Below, piece by piece: positions 6,002 through 13,117 of a stretch of 22,220 bases of DNA. A program made the position numbers and the translations under genes. The stretch's first letter is position 1. Every line of letters starts with the position of its first letter. The notes beneath the pieces are model-generated. The model had not been told where the DNA came from. It searched no databases and was given only the letters and a program-made list of their open reading frames with translations. Source of the stretch: an uncultured Oscillospiraceae bacterium (GTDB lineage: Bacteria; Bacillota; Clostridia; Oscillospirales; Oscillospiraceae); the NCBI GenBank assembly GCA_910585815.1, contig CAJUFJ010000056.1:1-22220 (forward strand), read 5' to 3'.

Positions 6002-6325
6002 ATGGAGAGTAAAACCTTGCCCGCCTGCCCCGTAGAAACAACGCTAACGCTTATCAGCGACAAATGGAAGGTTCTTATTATCCGGGATTTGCTGCCGGGA
6101 ACAAAGCGGTTTGGGGAGTTGAAAAAATCCATTGGAAGCGTGAGCCAAAAGGTGCTGACTTCCCAGCTTCGGCAGATGGAAGAAAGCGGACTGCTGATTA
6201 GGACGGTCTTTCCAGAGGTTCCGCCGCGGGTGGAGTACACGTTGACGGAGTTGGGGCAGAGTTTGAAGCCAGTCTTAGATGCAATGTGGAATTGGGGCGA
6301 GGAGTACAAGGCCAAGAACGTATAA
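6002..6325 (+). CDS. HxlR-family winged-helix transcriptional regulator
   Basis: A 107-residue regulator with the complete HxlR domain: ACPVETTLTLISDKWKVLII (8-27), the helix-turn-helix RFGELKKSIGSVSQKVLTSQ, then LRQMEESGLLIRTVFPEVPP and the wing VEYTLTELGQSL. Cys9 stands just before the domain, the position used as a redox or electrophile sensor in HypR/YodB-type members. That suggests response to thiol-reactive stress, though many HxlR proteins keep this Cys without proof of sensing. The start has AGGAGG 8 bases upstream. It is divergent from the SnoaL-macrodomain-SirTM operon, shares a 280-bp intergenic region with it, and probably controls both itself and the operon. Palindrome copy 4 follows 24 bp after the stop. 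Confidence 0.9.
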   Translation: MESKTLPACPVETTLTLISDKWKVLIIRDLLPGTKRFGELKKSIGSVSQKVLTSQLRQMEESGLLIRTVFPEVPPRVEYTLTELGQSLKPVLDAMWNWGEEYKAKNV

Positions 6326-6349
6326 GAACGGCTAAATGCTATGGGTGCT

Positions 6350-6374
6350 AATGCGTCTCATGGTGAGACGCATT
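6350..6374. repeat. Palindromic repeat, copy 4 of 6
   Basis: Arms AATGCGTCTCA and TGAGACGCATT around TGG, followed by TTT. Identical to copy 1. It closes the HxlR/SirTM cargo cassette on its right side and could end HxlR transcription. Confidence 0.9.
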
Positions 6375-6464
6375 TTTGCAGCCGCTTTGAGCGCATACGC
6401 GCATGCCGCCCCGCCTGCGATGACCATCACGCGTTCTGGGAAATGCTTACGACTCCCACAACAG

Positions 6465-6635
6465 TCAAAACCGGCGCAAGCCGGTTTTGAGGGTATGCCC
6501 CCCCTTAACCACAAAAAGCACCGGCGGCCTTTGGCTGTCAAGGCCCGCGCCGGACGCTTGCGGACGGCACGGCTTGTCTTGGCCTTGACGGACAAAGGGC
6601 GGTGGTGTAAAATCCTCCCCTGAGGGGGCATACCC
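6465..6635. other. Structured non-coding block between the cargo cassette and mobC
   Basis: In the gene-free stretch 6326-6658 there is a hairpin with an 11-bp perfect stem (TCAAAACCGGC, 6465-6475; GCCGGTTTTGA, 6480-6490; GCAA loop). It is followed by a long interrupted palindrome: GGGTATGCCCCC (6491-6502) pairs with GGGGGCATACCC (6624-6635). Further inside, CACCGGCGGCCTTTG...GTCAAGGCC pairs imperfectly with GGCCTTGAC...CAAAGGGCGGTG. The frames here (up to 99 codons) are Arg/Pro-rich and look like translations of structure. Its position beside mobC, where a relaxase gene would be expected, allows an oriT, a structured RNA or a MITE-like remnant. Confidence 0.55.
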
Positions 6636-6658
6636 TGGGTTGCGCCGCTTTATCCCTG

Positions 6659-6967
6659 TCACAGCGTTTCCTTCACCAGTCTCCACGCCCGCCGGACTAA
6701 CGCGGCGGCTTCCGCGATCTCCGCTTTGCTGATGCCCTTGGTGGCGTTAGCCCAACACGCAATTTGATTCACATTGTTGCCAATAGCGGACAGCTCCCGC
6801 AATAGAGCGGCGTAAGTGTCGGGAGGCTTCGGCTGAATGTCCACATTCATAATGCTGTGCCGGAGCAAGGCGCTGGTATTGAGGCCGGACAGGGCGCATT
6901 GTTTCAGCAAATGCGTGTATTCGGCTTCACTCAGCCACAGGCCGATGAATTTTTCACGTTTCCGCAT
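6659..6967 (-). CDS. mobC: MobC-like relaxosome accessory protein
   Basis: A 102-residue protein with the MobC pattern: an N-terminal basic strand and helix (MRKREKFIGLWLSEAEYTHL), LNTSALLRHSIM, then the signature LLRELSAIGNNVNQIACWAN and a C-terminal helix AALVRRAWRLVKETL. MobC proteins bind oriT DNA and help the relaxase open it. The start at 6967 has AAAGGA 8 bases upstream. The relaxase gene that normally follows mobC in the same direction is absent; only the structured block 6465-6635 and the divergent cargo lie there. The protein may serve a relaxase supplied in trans or be a leftover. Palindrome copy 5 is 19 bp upstream of the start codon. Confidence 0.85.
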   Translation of the reverse strand: MRKREKFIGLWLSEAEYTHLLKQCALSGLNTSALLRHSIMNVDIQPKPPDTYAALLRELSAIGNNVNQIACWANATKGISKAEIAEAAALVRRAWRLVKETL

Positions 6968-6985
6968 AAGATTTTCCTTTCTCGC

Positions 6986-7012
6986 TAATGCGTCTCACCG
7001 TGAGACGCATTA
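6986..7012. repeat. Palindromic repeat, copy 5 of 6
   Basis: Arms TAATGCGTCTCA and TGAGACGCATTA (12 bp, perfect) around CCG. It sits 19 bp upstream of the mobC start codon, at the edge of the hairpin-rich region 7013-7163. Confidence 0.9.
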
Positions 7013-7924
7013 GTGTTGATGGGGGTTCCAAGGGGGGCTTTCCCCCCTGGCAAGCGGTCGTTTGTGTTTAACAAATGACATACTTGCTCGGACAGCACCG
7101 CCTTTCGGCGGCGCTGTCCGCTGCAACGGGGGCGGGTAGCGGTTCCCTCTGTGCATCCATGAAAAATACGTTTCACGGTGAGACGCATTTCTCCAAAATC
7201 GCATTGAACAGTGAAAAGGCTGTATAGGGCTGTTGTGGCGGGAATGCCGTAAGGTGCTGATAATGGAAAGCTCCCGCTGTAAACGCTCATACCTGATATT
7301 TTCTTTGCGTTCCTCTCCTAACTCGTATCCATCCATCTCCAGTCGTTTTGCGCTGGGGGCAGGGGGATAGATAGATTGATTCGTATGGATAAAATCAGTT
7401 TGGTTTTTATCAATATAACTTAGGTTTGCTTTTGAAACCTCAAGAGGTCGGTTTTCTCGACTGCTTGAAGTCGGATTTTCCAACCTCTGGACATCGGAAA
7501 AATCGTTCTGTGAAATAGTCGCGTCAGAGCCTTGGCTGGGTGCCTCCGTATCTTCCCGGACAGTGATCCGTTTGACGAAAATTTTGTCTGGCTTGCCCTG
7601 CCCTTGTTTCACGCGCTCAATCAGGCCGATGCCCTTGCCAGCATCCAACTCCGCCAACAGGCGCATGGCCTTGTTCCGACCGCAGCCTATGGCTTCACAG
7701 ATTTCCTTTACCGTGAAGTAGATGTAAACTCGCCCGCGATCGTCCTGCCAGCCGTTTTTCGAGGACAGGCTCATACGGTTTAACAGCATACCATAGAGCA
7801 GCTTGGCATTTGCGGACAGGTGCTTGAACCGGGGATGGCTGACAAGCTGGTTGGGAACACGGAAGAAAGAGAATTGCGATGTTTCATCGCCGCAGAGATA
7901 ATCTGATAAAATTATGTCCGGCAT
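7010..7924 (-). CDS. repA: RepA_N-type replication initiator, C-terminus lost
   Basis: Replication initiator A family protein. The start at 7924 has AAAGGAGAG 7 bases upstream. The N-terminal domain is intact: FSFFRVPNQLVSHPRFKHLS, NAKLLYGMLLNRMSLSSKNG, then VYIYFTVKEICEAIGCGRNK and MRLLAELDAGKGIGLIERVK. This is the winged-helix DNA-binding region of RepA_N proteins found in Clostridia elements. After a usual linker (SYIDKNQTDFIHTNQS, then GYELGEERKENIRYERL) homologues continue into a C-terminal helical domain (ENIxYE...). Here, from about nucleotide 7280, the frame runs through palindrome copy 6 and the candidate oriT, giving a basic, Pro-rich tail that ends in copy 5. The C-terminal domain has therefore been deleted or replaced, and function is doubtful. 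Confidence 0.8.
   Translation of the reverse strand: MPDIILSDYLCGDETSQFSFFRVPNQLVSHPRFKHLSANAKLLYGMLLNRMSLSSKNGWQDDRGRVYIYFTVKEICEAIGCGRNKAMRLLAELDAGKGIGLIERVKQGQGKPDKIFVKRITVREDTEAPSQGSDATISQNDFSDVQRLENPTSSSRENRPLEVSKANLSYIDKNQTDFIHTNQSIYPPAPSAKRLEMDGYELGEERKENIRYERLQRELSIISTLRHSRHNSPIQPFHCSMRFWRNASHRETYFSWMHRGNRYPPPLQRTAPPKGGAVRASMSFVKHKRPLARGESPPWNPHQH
7028..7120. other. Candidate origin of transfer (three consecutive inverted repeats)
   Basis: Three hairpins stand in a row upstream of mobC: CCA-GGGGGG with CCCCCC-TGG (7028-7050); GTCGTTTGT (7057-7065) with ACAAATGAC (7071-7079), 8 of 9 paired; and CGGACAGC/CCGCC with GGCGG/GCTGTCCG (7089-7120). Origins of transfer typically combine inverted repeats next to relaxosome genes. 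No nick sequence is recognised, so this rests on position and structure. The three-hairpin region lies precisely between palindrome copies 5 and 6. Confidence 0.35.
7164..7190. repeat. Palindromic repeat, copy 6 of 6
   Basis: Arms AAATACGTTTCA and TGAGACGCATTT around CGG, with one G-T type mismatch pair. It lies inside the altered 3' part of the repA frame and is translated there as NASHRETYF, which is not a replication-protein sequence. Confidence 0.9.
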
Positions 7925-7949
7925 AAATTTGCTCTCCTTTTTGAGAATG

Positions 7950-7991
7950 AAAAACGCACGATTGACTTTGATTGTCAAATCGTGCGTTTTT
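7950..7991. terminator. Large A/T-flanked hairpin, probable bidirectional terminator or attenuator
   Basis: AAAAACGCACGATT (7950-7963) pairs perfectly with AATCGTGCGTTTTT (7978-7991), and an inner GAC/GTC extends the stem. On the minus strand it ends in TTTTT just upstream of the repA ribosome binding site. It therefore either terminates read-through from the cdd1 operon or attenuates repA. It also marks the approximate boundary between mobile and chromosomal DNA. Confidence 0.75.
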
Positions 7992-8045
7992 CTGCCTGTT
8001 TAATTTTGTCACAAGGTTTCGTTTCTTCGGTAACTGCCTGTTAAA

Positions 8046-8111
8046 TTAGTCCTTTTTGTCTTGTTCTTTATCGGCAGCGACCTCAACAGCGGCAGGCTTT
8101 TTATCATTCAT
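8046..8111 (-). CDS. Possible 21-residue small protein after cdd1
   Basis: A 21-codon frame, MNDKKPAAVEVAADKEQDKKD, whose ATG overlaps the last codons of the Cdd1 gene (ATGAATGA). It is highly charged, like many short C-terminal tails. GGAAGG lies directly against the start codon, which is poor spacing, so translation would have to depend on coupling. It may equally be chance. Confidence 0.2.
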   Translation of the reverse strand: MNDKKPAAVEVAADKEQDKKD

Positions 8112-8361
8112 CCTTCCAGTCCCACCAGTTCTGCTTATCGGGCGGGCACTGGCCGTGCTCGGCGTAGTGCACCGCCAGACGGTAGACGTAGAGCACACAC
8201 CGGTCCACCTGACAGCCCTGGGACAGGCAGTCCCGTCGGTAGAGCTCCTCCGGGTCCTGGCCCCGGAGGGACGCCAGGGTGGGACAGCCGATGCGCTCCA
8301 GGTGCCTGGCCATGCGGGCTCCCACACCGGGGATGGTCTCCAGCTCAGATTTCGTTCTCAT
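8104..8361 (-). CDS. Cdd1-family helix-hairpin-helix protein
   Basis: An 85-residue protein with a helix-hairpin-helix motif at its start (ELETIPGVGARMARHLERIG, about residues 6-25). The family-typical middle and end follow: LRGQDPEELYRRDC, QVDRCVLYVYRLAVHYAEH, and PPDKQNWWDWKDE. This matches the Cdd1 family, named from the gene flanking the Clostridioides difficile pathogenicity locus; the motif suggests DNA binding but the role is unknown. Its start overlaps the Uma2 stop (ATGA), so it is the third gene of the asnS-uma2-cdd1 operon. The mobile element begins within about 110 bp of its end. Confidence 0.85.
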   Translation of the reverse strand: MRTKSELETIPGVGARMARHLERIGCPTLASLRGQDPEELYRRDCLSQGCQVDRCVLYVYRLAVHYAEHGQCPPDKQNWWDWKDE

Positions 8362-8930
8362 GCGGGAAACACCTTGCTCAGCTCGATAAAGCAGCCGTCC
8401 AGGACATTGACCTTAGCGATGTCCTTCGGCCCGTAGACATAGCTGAGCTTCAGCCCGTCCCCATCCAGCAAAAAGACATTCACCGTCTTATCCTCCGGAG
8501 AGACCACCCAGTACTCCCGGACCCCGGCCCGCTGATACAGATTTAGCTTGACCAGGAGATCATGGCAGGCGTTAGAGGGTGAAAGAATCTCCAGCGTCAG
8601 ATCAGGCGAGCCCTTGCAGCCGCGCTCGTCCAGCTTATCCCGGTCGCAGATGATAGAGATGTCTGGCTGTACCACCGTCTGCACGTCCTCCGGGCGGTCG
8701 CCCTCCCGCTCAAAGAGGCGGACGTCAAAGGGGGCGGCATAAACTCTGCAGCTTTTTCCTTCCAGATAGTTGGCAAGCTGCCTGGACAGCTCCATACTGA
8801 TATCTTGGTGGATACGGGTCGGCGAGGCCAGCATAACGGCTTCGCTGTTGATCAGCTCATACCGCTCCGGGCCCTCCCACAGCAGATAGTCCGCATAGGT
8901 GTAGTGCTCTTGTTTCGCCGGCAGTGCCAT
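8358..8930 (-). CDS. Uma2-family (DUF820) PD-(D/E)XK nuclease-fold protein
   Basis: A 190-residue Uma2-family protein. Recognisable parts are YTYADYLLWEGPERYELING-like (YELINSEAVMLASPTRIHQD), VVQPDISIICDRDKLDERG, the core SPDLTLEILSPSNACHDLLV and KLNLYQRAGVREYWVVSPED. Asp90, Glu114 and Lys128 fit the PD-(D/E)XK metal site, so the catalytic set seems intact. Such proteins are presumed endonucleases, but cellular roles are poorly known, and they are numerous in cyanobacteria and some Firmicutes. The start has AAGGAGG 6 bases upstream and lies 11 bp after the asnS stop; the end overlaps cdd1 by 4 bp. Co-transcription with an aminoacyl-tRNA synthetase is likely. Confidence 0.88.
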   Translation of the reverse strand: MALPAKQEHYTYADYLLWEGPERYELINSEAVMLASPTRIHQDISMELSRQLANYLEGKSCRVYAAPFDVRLFEREGDRPEDVQTVVQPDISIICDRDKLDERGCKGSPDLTLEILSPSNACHDLLVKLNLYQRAGVREYWVVSPEDKTVNVFLLDGDGLKLSYVYGPKDIAKVNVLDGCFIELSKVFPA

Positions 8931-8941
8931 GGTTTTCCTCC

Positions 8942-10336
<1,395 letters not shown>

Positions 10337-10381
10337 AAAATCCTCTCCATATCGTGCAGAATATTGGGGTTATGCCCATCT

Positions 10382-10410
10382 ATTATAATGCCTTTTTCTC
10401 CGCTTTGCAA
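10382..10410 (-). promoter_or_regulatory. asnS promoter
   Basis: On the minus strand there is a perfect -10 TATAAT (10382-10387), 17 bases from -35 TTGCAA (10405-10410). It lies about 45 bp from the asnS start codon. The short leader leaves no room for a T-box, so none is expected here. Confidence 0.75.
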
Positions 10411-10446
10411 GTCCCCCGGCCCAGTGTTTATTTTTATCTGGATATC

Positions 10447-10475
10447 TTTACACGCAAGCCGTGATGTGCTATACT
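10447..10475 (+). promoter_or_regulatory. Promoter of the hybrid kinase operon
   Basis: -35 TTTACA (10447-10452), 17 bases, -10 TATACT (10470-10475). Transcription would begin near 10482, giving a leader of about 80 bases. It faces away from the asnS promoter with about 37 bp between the two -35 boxes. Confidence 0.75.
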
Positions 10476-10480
10476 ATCCA

Positions 10481-10546
10481 ATGGACGGCTGTCCGTCCAT
10501 CAGGAGAAAGACGCGGCTTCGTTGGCCAGACGGGAGCCTGACCAAG
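10481..10546 (+). other. Two leader hairpins of the kinase operon mRNA
   Basis: ATGGACGG (10481-10488) pairs with CCGTCCAT (10493-10500) at the very 5' end of the transcript. A second stem, TTGG-CAG with CTG-CCAA, lies about 10522-10545. The leader ends in AAGGAG before the start codon. It is too short for a known c-di-GMP riboswitch and no aptamer core is recognised; 5'-end stabilisation is the simplest role. Confidence 0.4.
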
Positions 10547-10561
10547 CAAGGAGTGAACAAT

Positions 10562-13117
10562 ATGCGCAACAATAAAGGAGGGGGTCCGCTCTCCAAGTGG
10601 AGCAGCTGGCGGATCCTCTGGATTTTGATACTGTTCGTGGCGGTGGCTGCCGCGGGAATGACCATCAGCCAGCAGCTGCTGCTGGACAACGCCAGAACCA
10701 TGGGCAAAAACCTGGTGACCAGCTACTCCAACGACGAGAACAACCAGCTCAGCGAGTATGACCGCATCCTGACCATGGCCATGTACTATATGGAGGACAT
10801 GGACGATCAGGGTGTGGATTCGGCGGAGTTTGAGGCCTGGCTGGTGGACTTTTTTGAAAAGAGCACCGCCCTGATCAGCACCAGCAGCCTGGATATCTAT
10901 GCCGTGCTGGACGGCCAGGTGATCTCCGCCGGCGGAATTCGGGGCTGGGATTACGACTATAAGAGTCAGTCGTGGTATCAGCAGGCCATGGAAGCCGAGG
11001 GAAAGGTGATCTATACCGACGCCTACGCCAGCGACGCCTACGGCGGGCAGATGGTGGTCACGGTGGCCGTCTCCGCCGCCGGCAGCGACAACGCCATCGC
11101 CTTTGACGTGCCTCTGGATCACTTCCGCGCCGACCACACCGTGCAGGACCTGCCCAAGGGCGGAGCCTACTACGTGCTGGACAGCCGGGGCAGCCTGCTG
11201 TACTATAGTATCCCCTTCGAGGCCACTGAGGAGGAGCTGCAGGTCTACACCAAAAATCTGTTTGACCGGATTGGCCGGGGTGAGCTGGACGGCAAGGACA
11301 ACGAGATCATCGGCATGCAGCAGCTGACCCGTGGCCTCTACTACCAGCACACCAACAATGGCTGGCTGTGTATCCTCACCGTGCCCTATGAGACGCTGCT
11401 CCAGGGGGTGCAGAGCATCCTGGTGTATTACGGCATCGGCCTGGTCTTCTTCCTGGTGATTGCCGTGGCCATGTGGCTGCGGGACCGGAGGCTGAGCCAG
11501 ACCGCCAAACGCACCACTGAGACGGTGCAGGTGCTGGGCAATATGTACTACGCCATCTACCGGGTCAACCTGGACACCGGCGTCTACGAGATGACCAAGG
11601 GCTCGGATATAGTGATTCATGAGCTGGGCGAGGGGCAAGGAAATTACGAGGACCTGCTGCGGGTCATTGCCGCCAATCTGGACAGCTGGACCTCGGAGGA
11701 GTTTGTTCAGAATTTCACCCTGGAGAACCTACAACGGCTGATGGAGGAGGGCACCCGGGACTTCGGCGGCGAGTTCCTGCGCAAGTTCGGTGAGGAGGAG
11801 CGCTGGATCAGTGTGCGGATGCTCACCGACCCGGAGAAGATGCCCAATGAGGTGGTTATCTGTTTCCGGGACGTGGAGAACGAGAAGGAGGAGCAGCAGC
11901 GGCAGGTCCGCCTGCTGAAGGGCGCCCTGTCCGCCGCGGAGCAGAGCGAAAAGTCCCAGCAGCAGTTCTTCTCCGTTATGAGCCATGACATGCGCACCCC
12001 GCTGAACATCATCATCGGCATGACCAGCCTGGCCCTCCAGGACGACTGCGACCGTGAGAAGATGGTGGGCTACCTGAACAAGATCGGGGCGGCCAGCCAG
12101 CAGCTTCTGGCCCTGATTAACGACATTCTGGAGATTTCCCGCCTGGAGCAGGGCAACGTCTCCATGGAGATCAAGCCCTTCGACCTGGTGCAGAACCTGG
12201 AGACCTGCCTGTCCCCCTTCCAGACCCAGGCCAAGGACCAGGGGAAGAACTTCCAGCTGTCCATCGACGTGAAGAACCGGATGATTAAGGGCGACCCCGC
12301 CCGGCTCAGCCAGGTGCTGAACAATCTGGTGTCCAACTCCATGAAGTTTACCCGGACCGGGGACCGGGTATCGGTCACCCTGCGGCAGATGGACGAGGGC
12401 AAGCGAAACAACTACCTATTCATCGTGGAGGACACCGGCGCCGGCATGTCGGAGGAGTTTCTTCCCAAGCTCTTTGACCCCTACGAGCGGGAGGTCCGCT
12501 TCGGGGCCAAGGAGGTGACGGGCACCGGACTGGGTATGCCCATCGTCAAGAACCTGGTGGTGCGGATGGGCGGCCAGATTGTGGTAAACAGCACCCTGGG
12601 ACAGGGCACCACCTTCTCCGTTACTATCCCCTTCGACGCCGGTGAGGCCCTCACCTACGAGCCGGAGGAGGAGCCCCAGGACCTGATCCCCCTGAAGGGC
12701 CGGCGCATCCTGCTGGCGGAGGACAATCTGCTGAACATGGAGATTGCCACCGAGCTGCTGAAGATGCGGGGGGCCGAGGTGACCCCCGCCGAGGACGGCC
12801 GGAAGGCACTGGAGGCCTTCCAGGCGGCGGAGCCCTATTACTTCGACGCGGTACTTATGGATATGCAGATGCCCGAGATGGACGGCTGCGAATCCACCCA
12901 GGCCATCCGGGCCCTGGACCGGCCCGACGCCCGGACCACCCCCATCATCGCCCTGACCGCCAACGCCTTTGCGGAGGACATCGTCCGCACCACCCAGGCG
13001 GGTATGGACGCCCATCTGGCAAAGCCTATCAATATTGAACAGCTGTGCGCTACATTGACCAAACTGATGTCCCAGCGCGACGGCCAACGGGGCATAAGCC
13101 CAACGGAAGGTGAGTGA
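10562..13117 (+). CDS. Transmembrane hybrid sensor histidine kinase / response regulator
   Basis: An 851-residue membrane sensor. The frame is open much further upstream, antisense to asnS, but ATG 10562 has AAGGAG 8 bases away and the promoter lies at 10447. TM1 is about 17-38 (WRILWILILFVAVAAAGM). An extracytoplasmic dCache-like domain spans about 40-285 (SWYQQAMEAEGKVIYTDAYA, then GGAYYVLDSRGSLLYY), and TM2 about 288-309. A PAS-like domain covers about 325-445, a short coiled coil follows, then HisKA with FFSVMSHDMRTPLNIIIG (phospho-acceptor His475). HATPase_c has NNLVSNSMKFT, VEDTGAGM and GTGLGM. The C-terminal receiver has LLAEDNLLNMEIA and LMDMQMPEMDG with Asp767. The ligand is unknown. 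The stop overlaps the GTG of the HD-GYP gene; the phosphoryl group should pass to the HPt and HD-GYP proteins encoded downstream. Confidence 0.93.
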   Translation: MRNNKGGGPLSKWSSWRILWILILFVAVAAAGMTISQQLLLDNARTMGKNLVTSYSNDENNQLSEYDRILTMAMYYMEDMDDQGVDSAEFEAWLVDFFEKSTALISTSSLDIYAVLDGQVISAGGIRGWDYDYKSQSWYQQAMEAEGKVIYTDAYASDAYGGQMVVTVAVSAAGSDNAIAFDVPLDHFRADHTVQDLPKGGAYYVLDSRGSLLYYSIPFEATEEELQVYTKNLFDRIGRGELDGKDNEIIGMQQLTRGLYYQHTNNGWLCILTVPYETLLQGVQSILVYYGIGLVFFLVIAVAMWLRDRRLSQTAKRTTETVQVLGNMYYAIYRVNLDTGVYEMTKGSDIVIHELGEGQGNYEDLLRVIAANLDSWTSEEFVQNFTLENLQRLMEEGTRDFGGEFLRKFGEEERWISVRMLTDPEKMPNEVVICFRDVENEKEEQQRQVRLLKGALSAAEQSEKSQQQFFSVMSHDMRTPLNIIIGMTSLALQDDCDREKMVGYLNKIGAASQQLLALINDILEISRLEQGNVSMEIKPFDLVQNLETCLSPFQTQAKDQGKNFQLSIDVKNRMIKGDPARLSQVLNNLVSNSMKFTRTGDRVSVTLRQMDEGKRNNYLFIVEDTGAGMSEEFLPKLFDPYEREVRFGAKEVTGTGLGMPIVKNLVVRMGGQIVVNSTLGQGTTFSVTIPFDAGEALTYEPEEEPQDLIPLKGRRILLAEDNLLNMEIATELLKMRGAEVTPAEDGRKALEAFQAAEPYYFDAVLMDMQMPEMDGCESTQAIRALDRPDARTTPIIALTANAFAEDIVRTTQAGMDAHLAKPINIEQLCATLTKLMSQRDGQRGISPTEGE

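Noticed and set aside
6332..6631. Frames of up to 99 codons on both strands between HxlR and mobC
   Set aside because: They are Arg/Pro/Lys-rich translations of the palindromic block; no ribosome binding site or protein-like pattern.
1792..7190. CRISPR array formed by the repeated palindromes
   Set aside because: Copies are hundreds to thousands of bases apart, vary in sequence, and have genes between them; no cas genes are present.
10337..10381. T-box leader for asnS
   Set aside because: The leader between the promoter and the start codon is only about 45 bases, too short for a T-box.
10481..10561. Cyclic-di-GMP riboswitch in the kinase operon leader
   Set aside because: The leader is about 80 bases and lacks a GEMM-like core or tetraloop receptor pattern; only two simple hairpins are seen.
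10469..11638. 389-codon minus-strand frame
   Set aside because: Antisense of the kinase sensor region with shadow composition.
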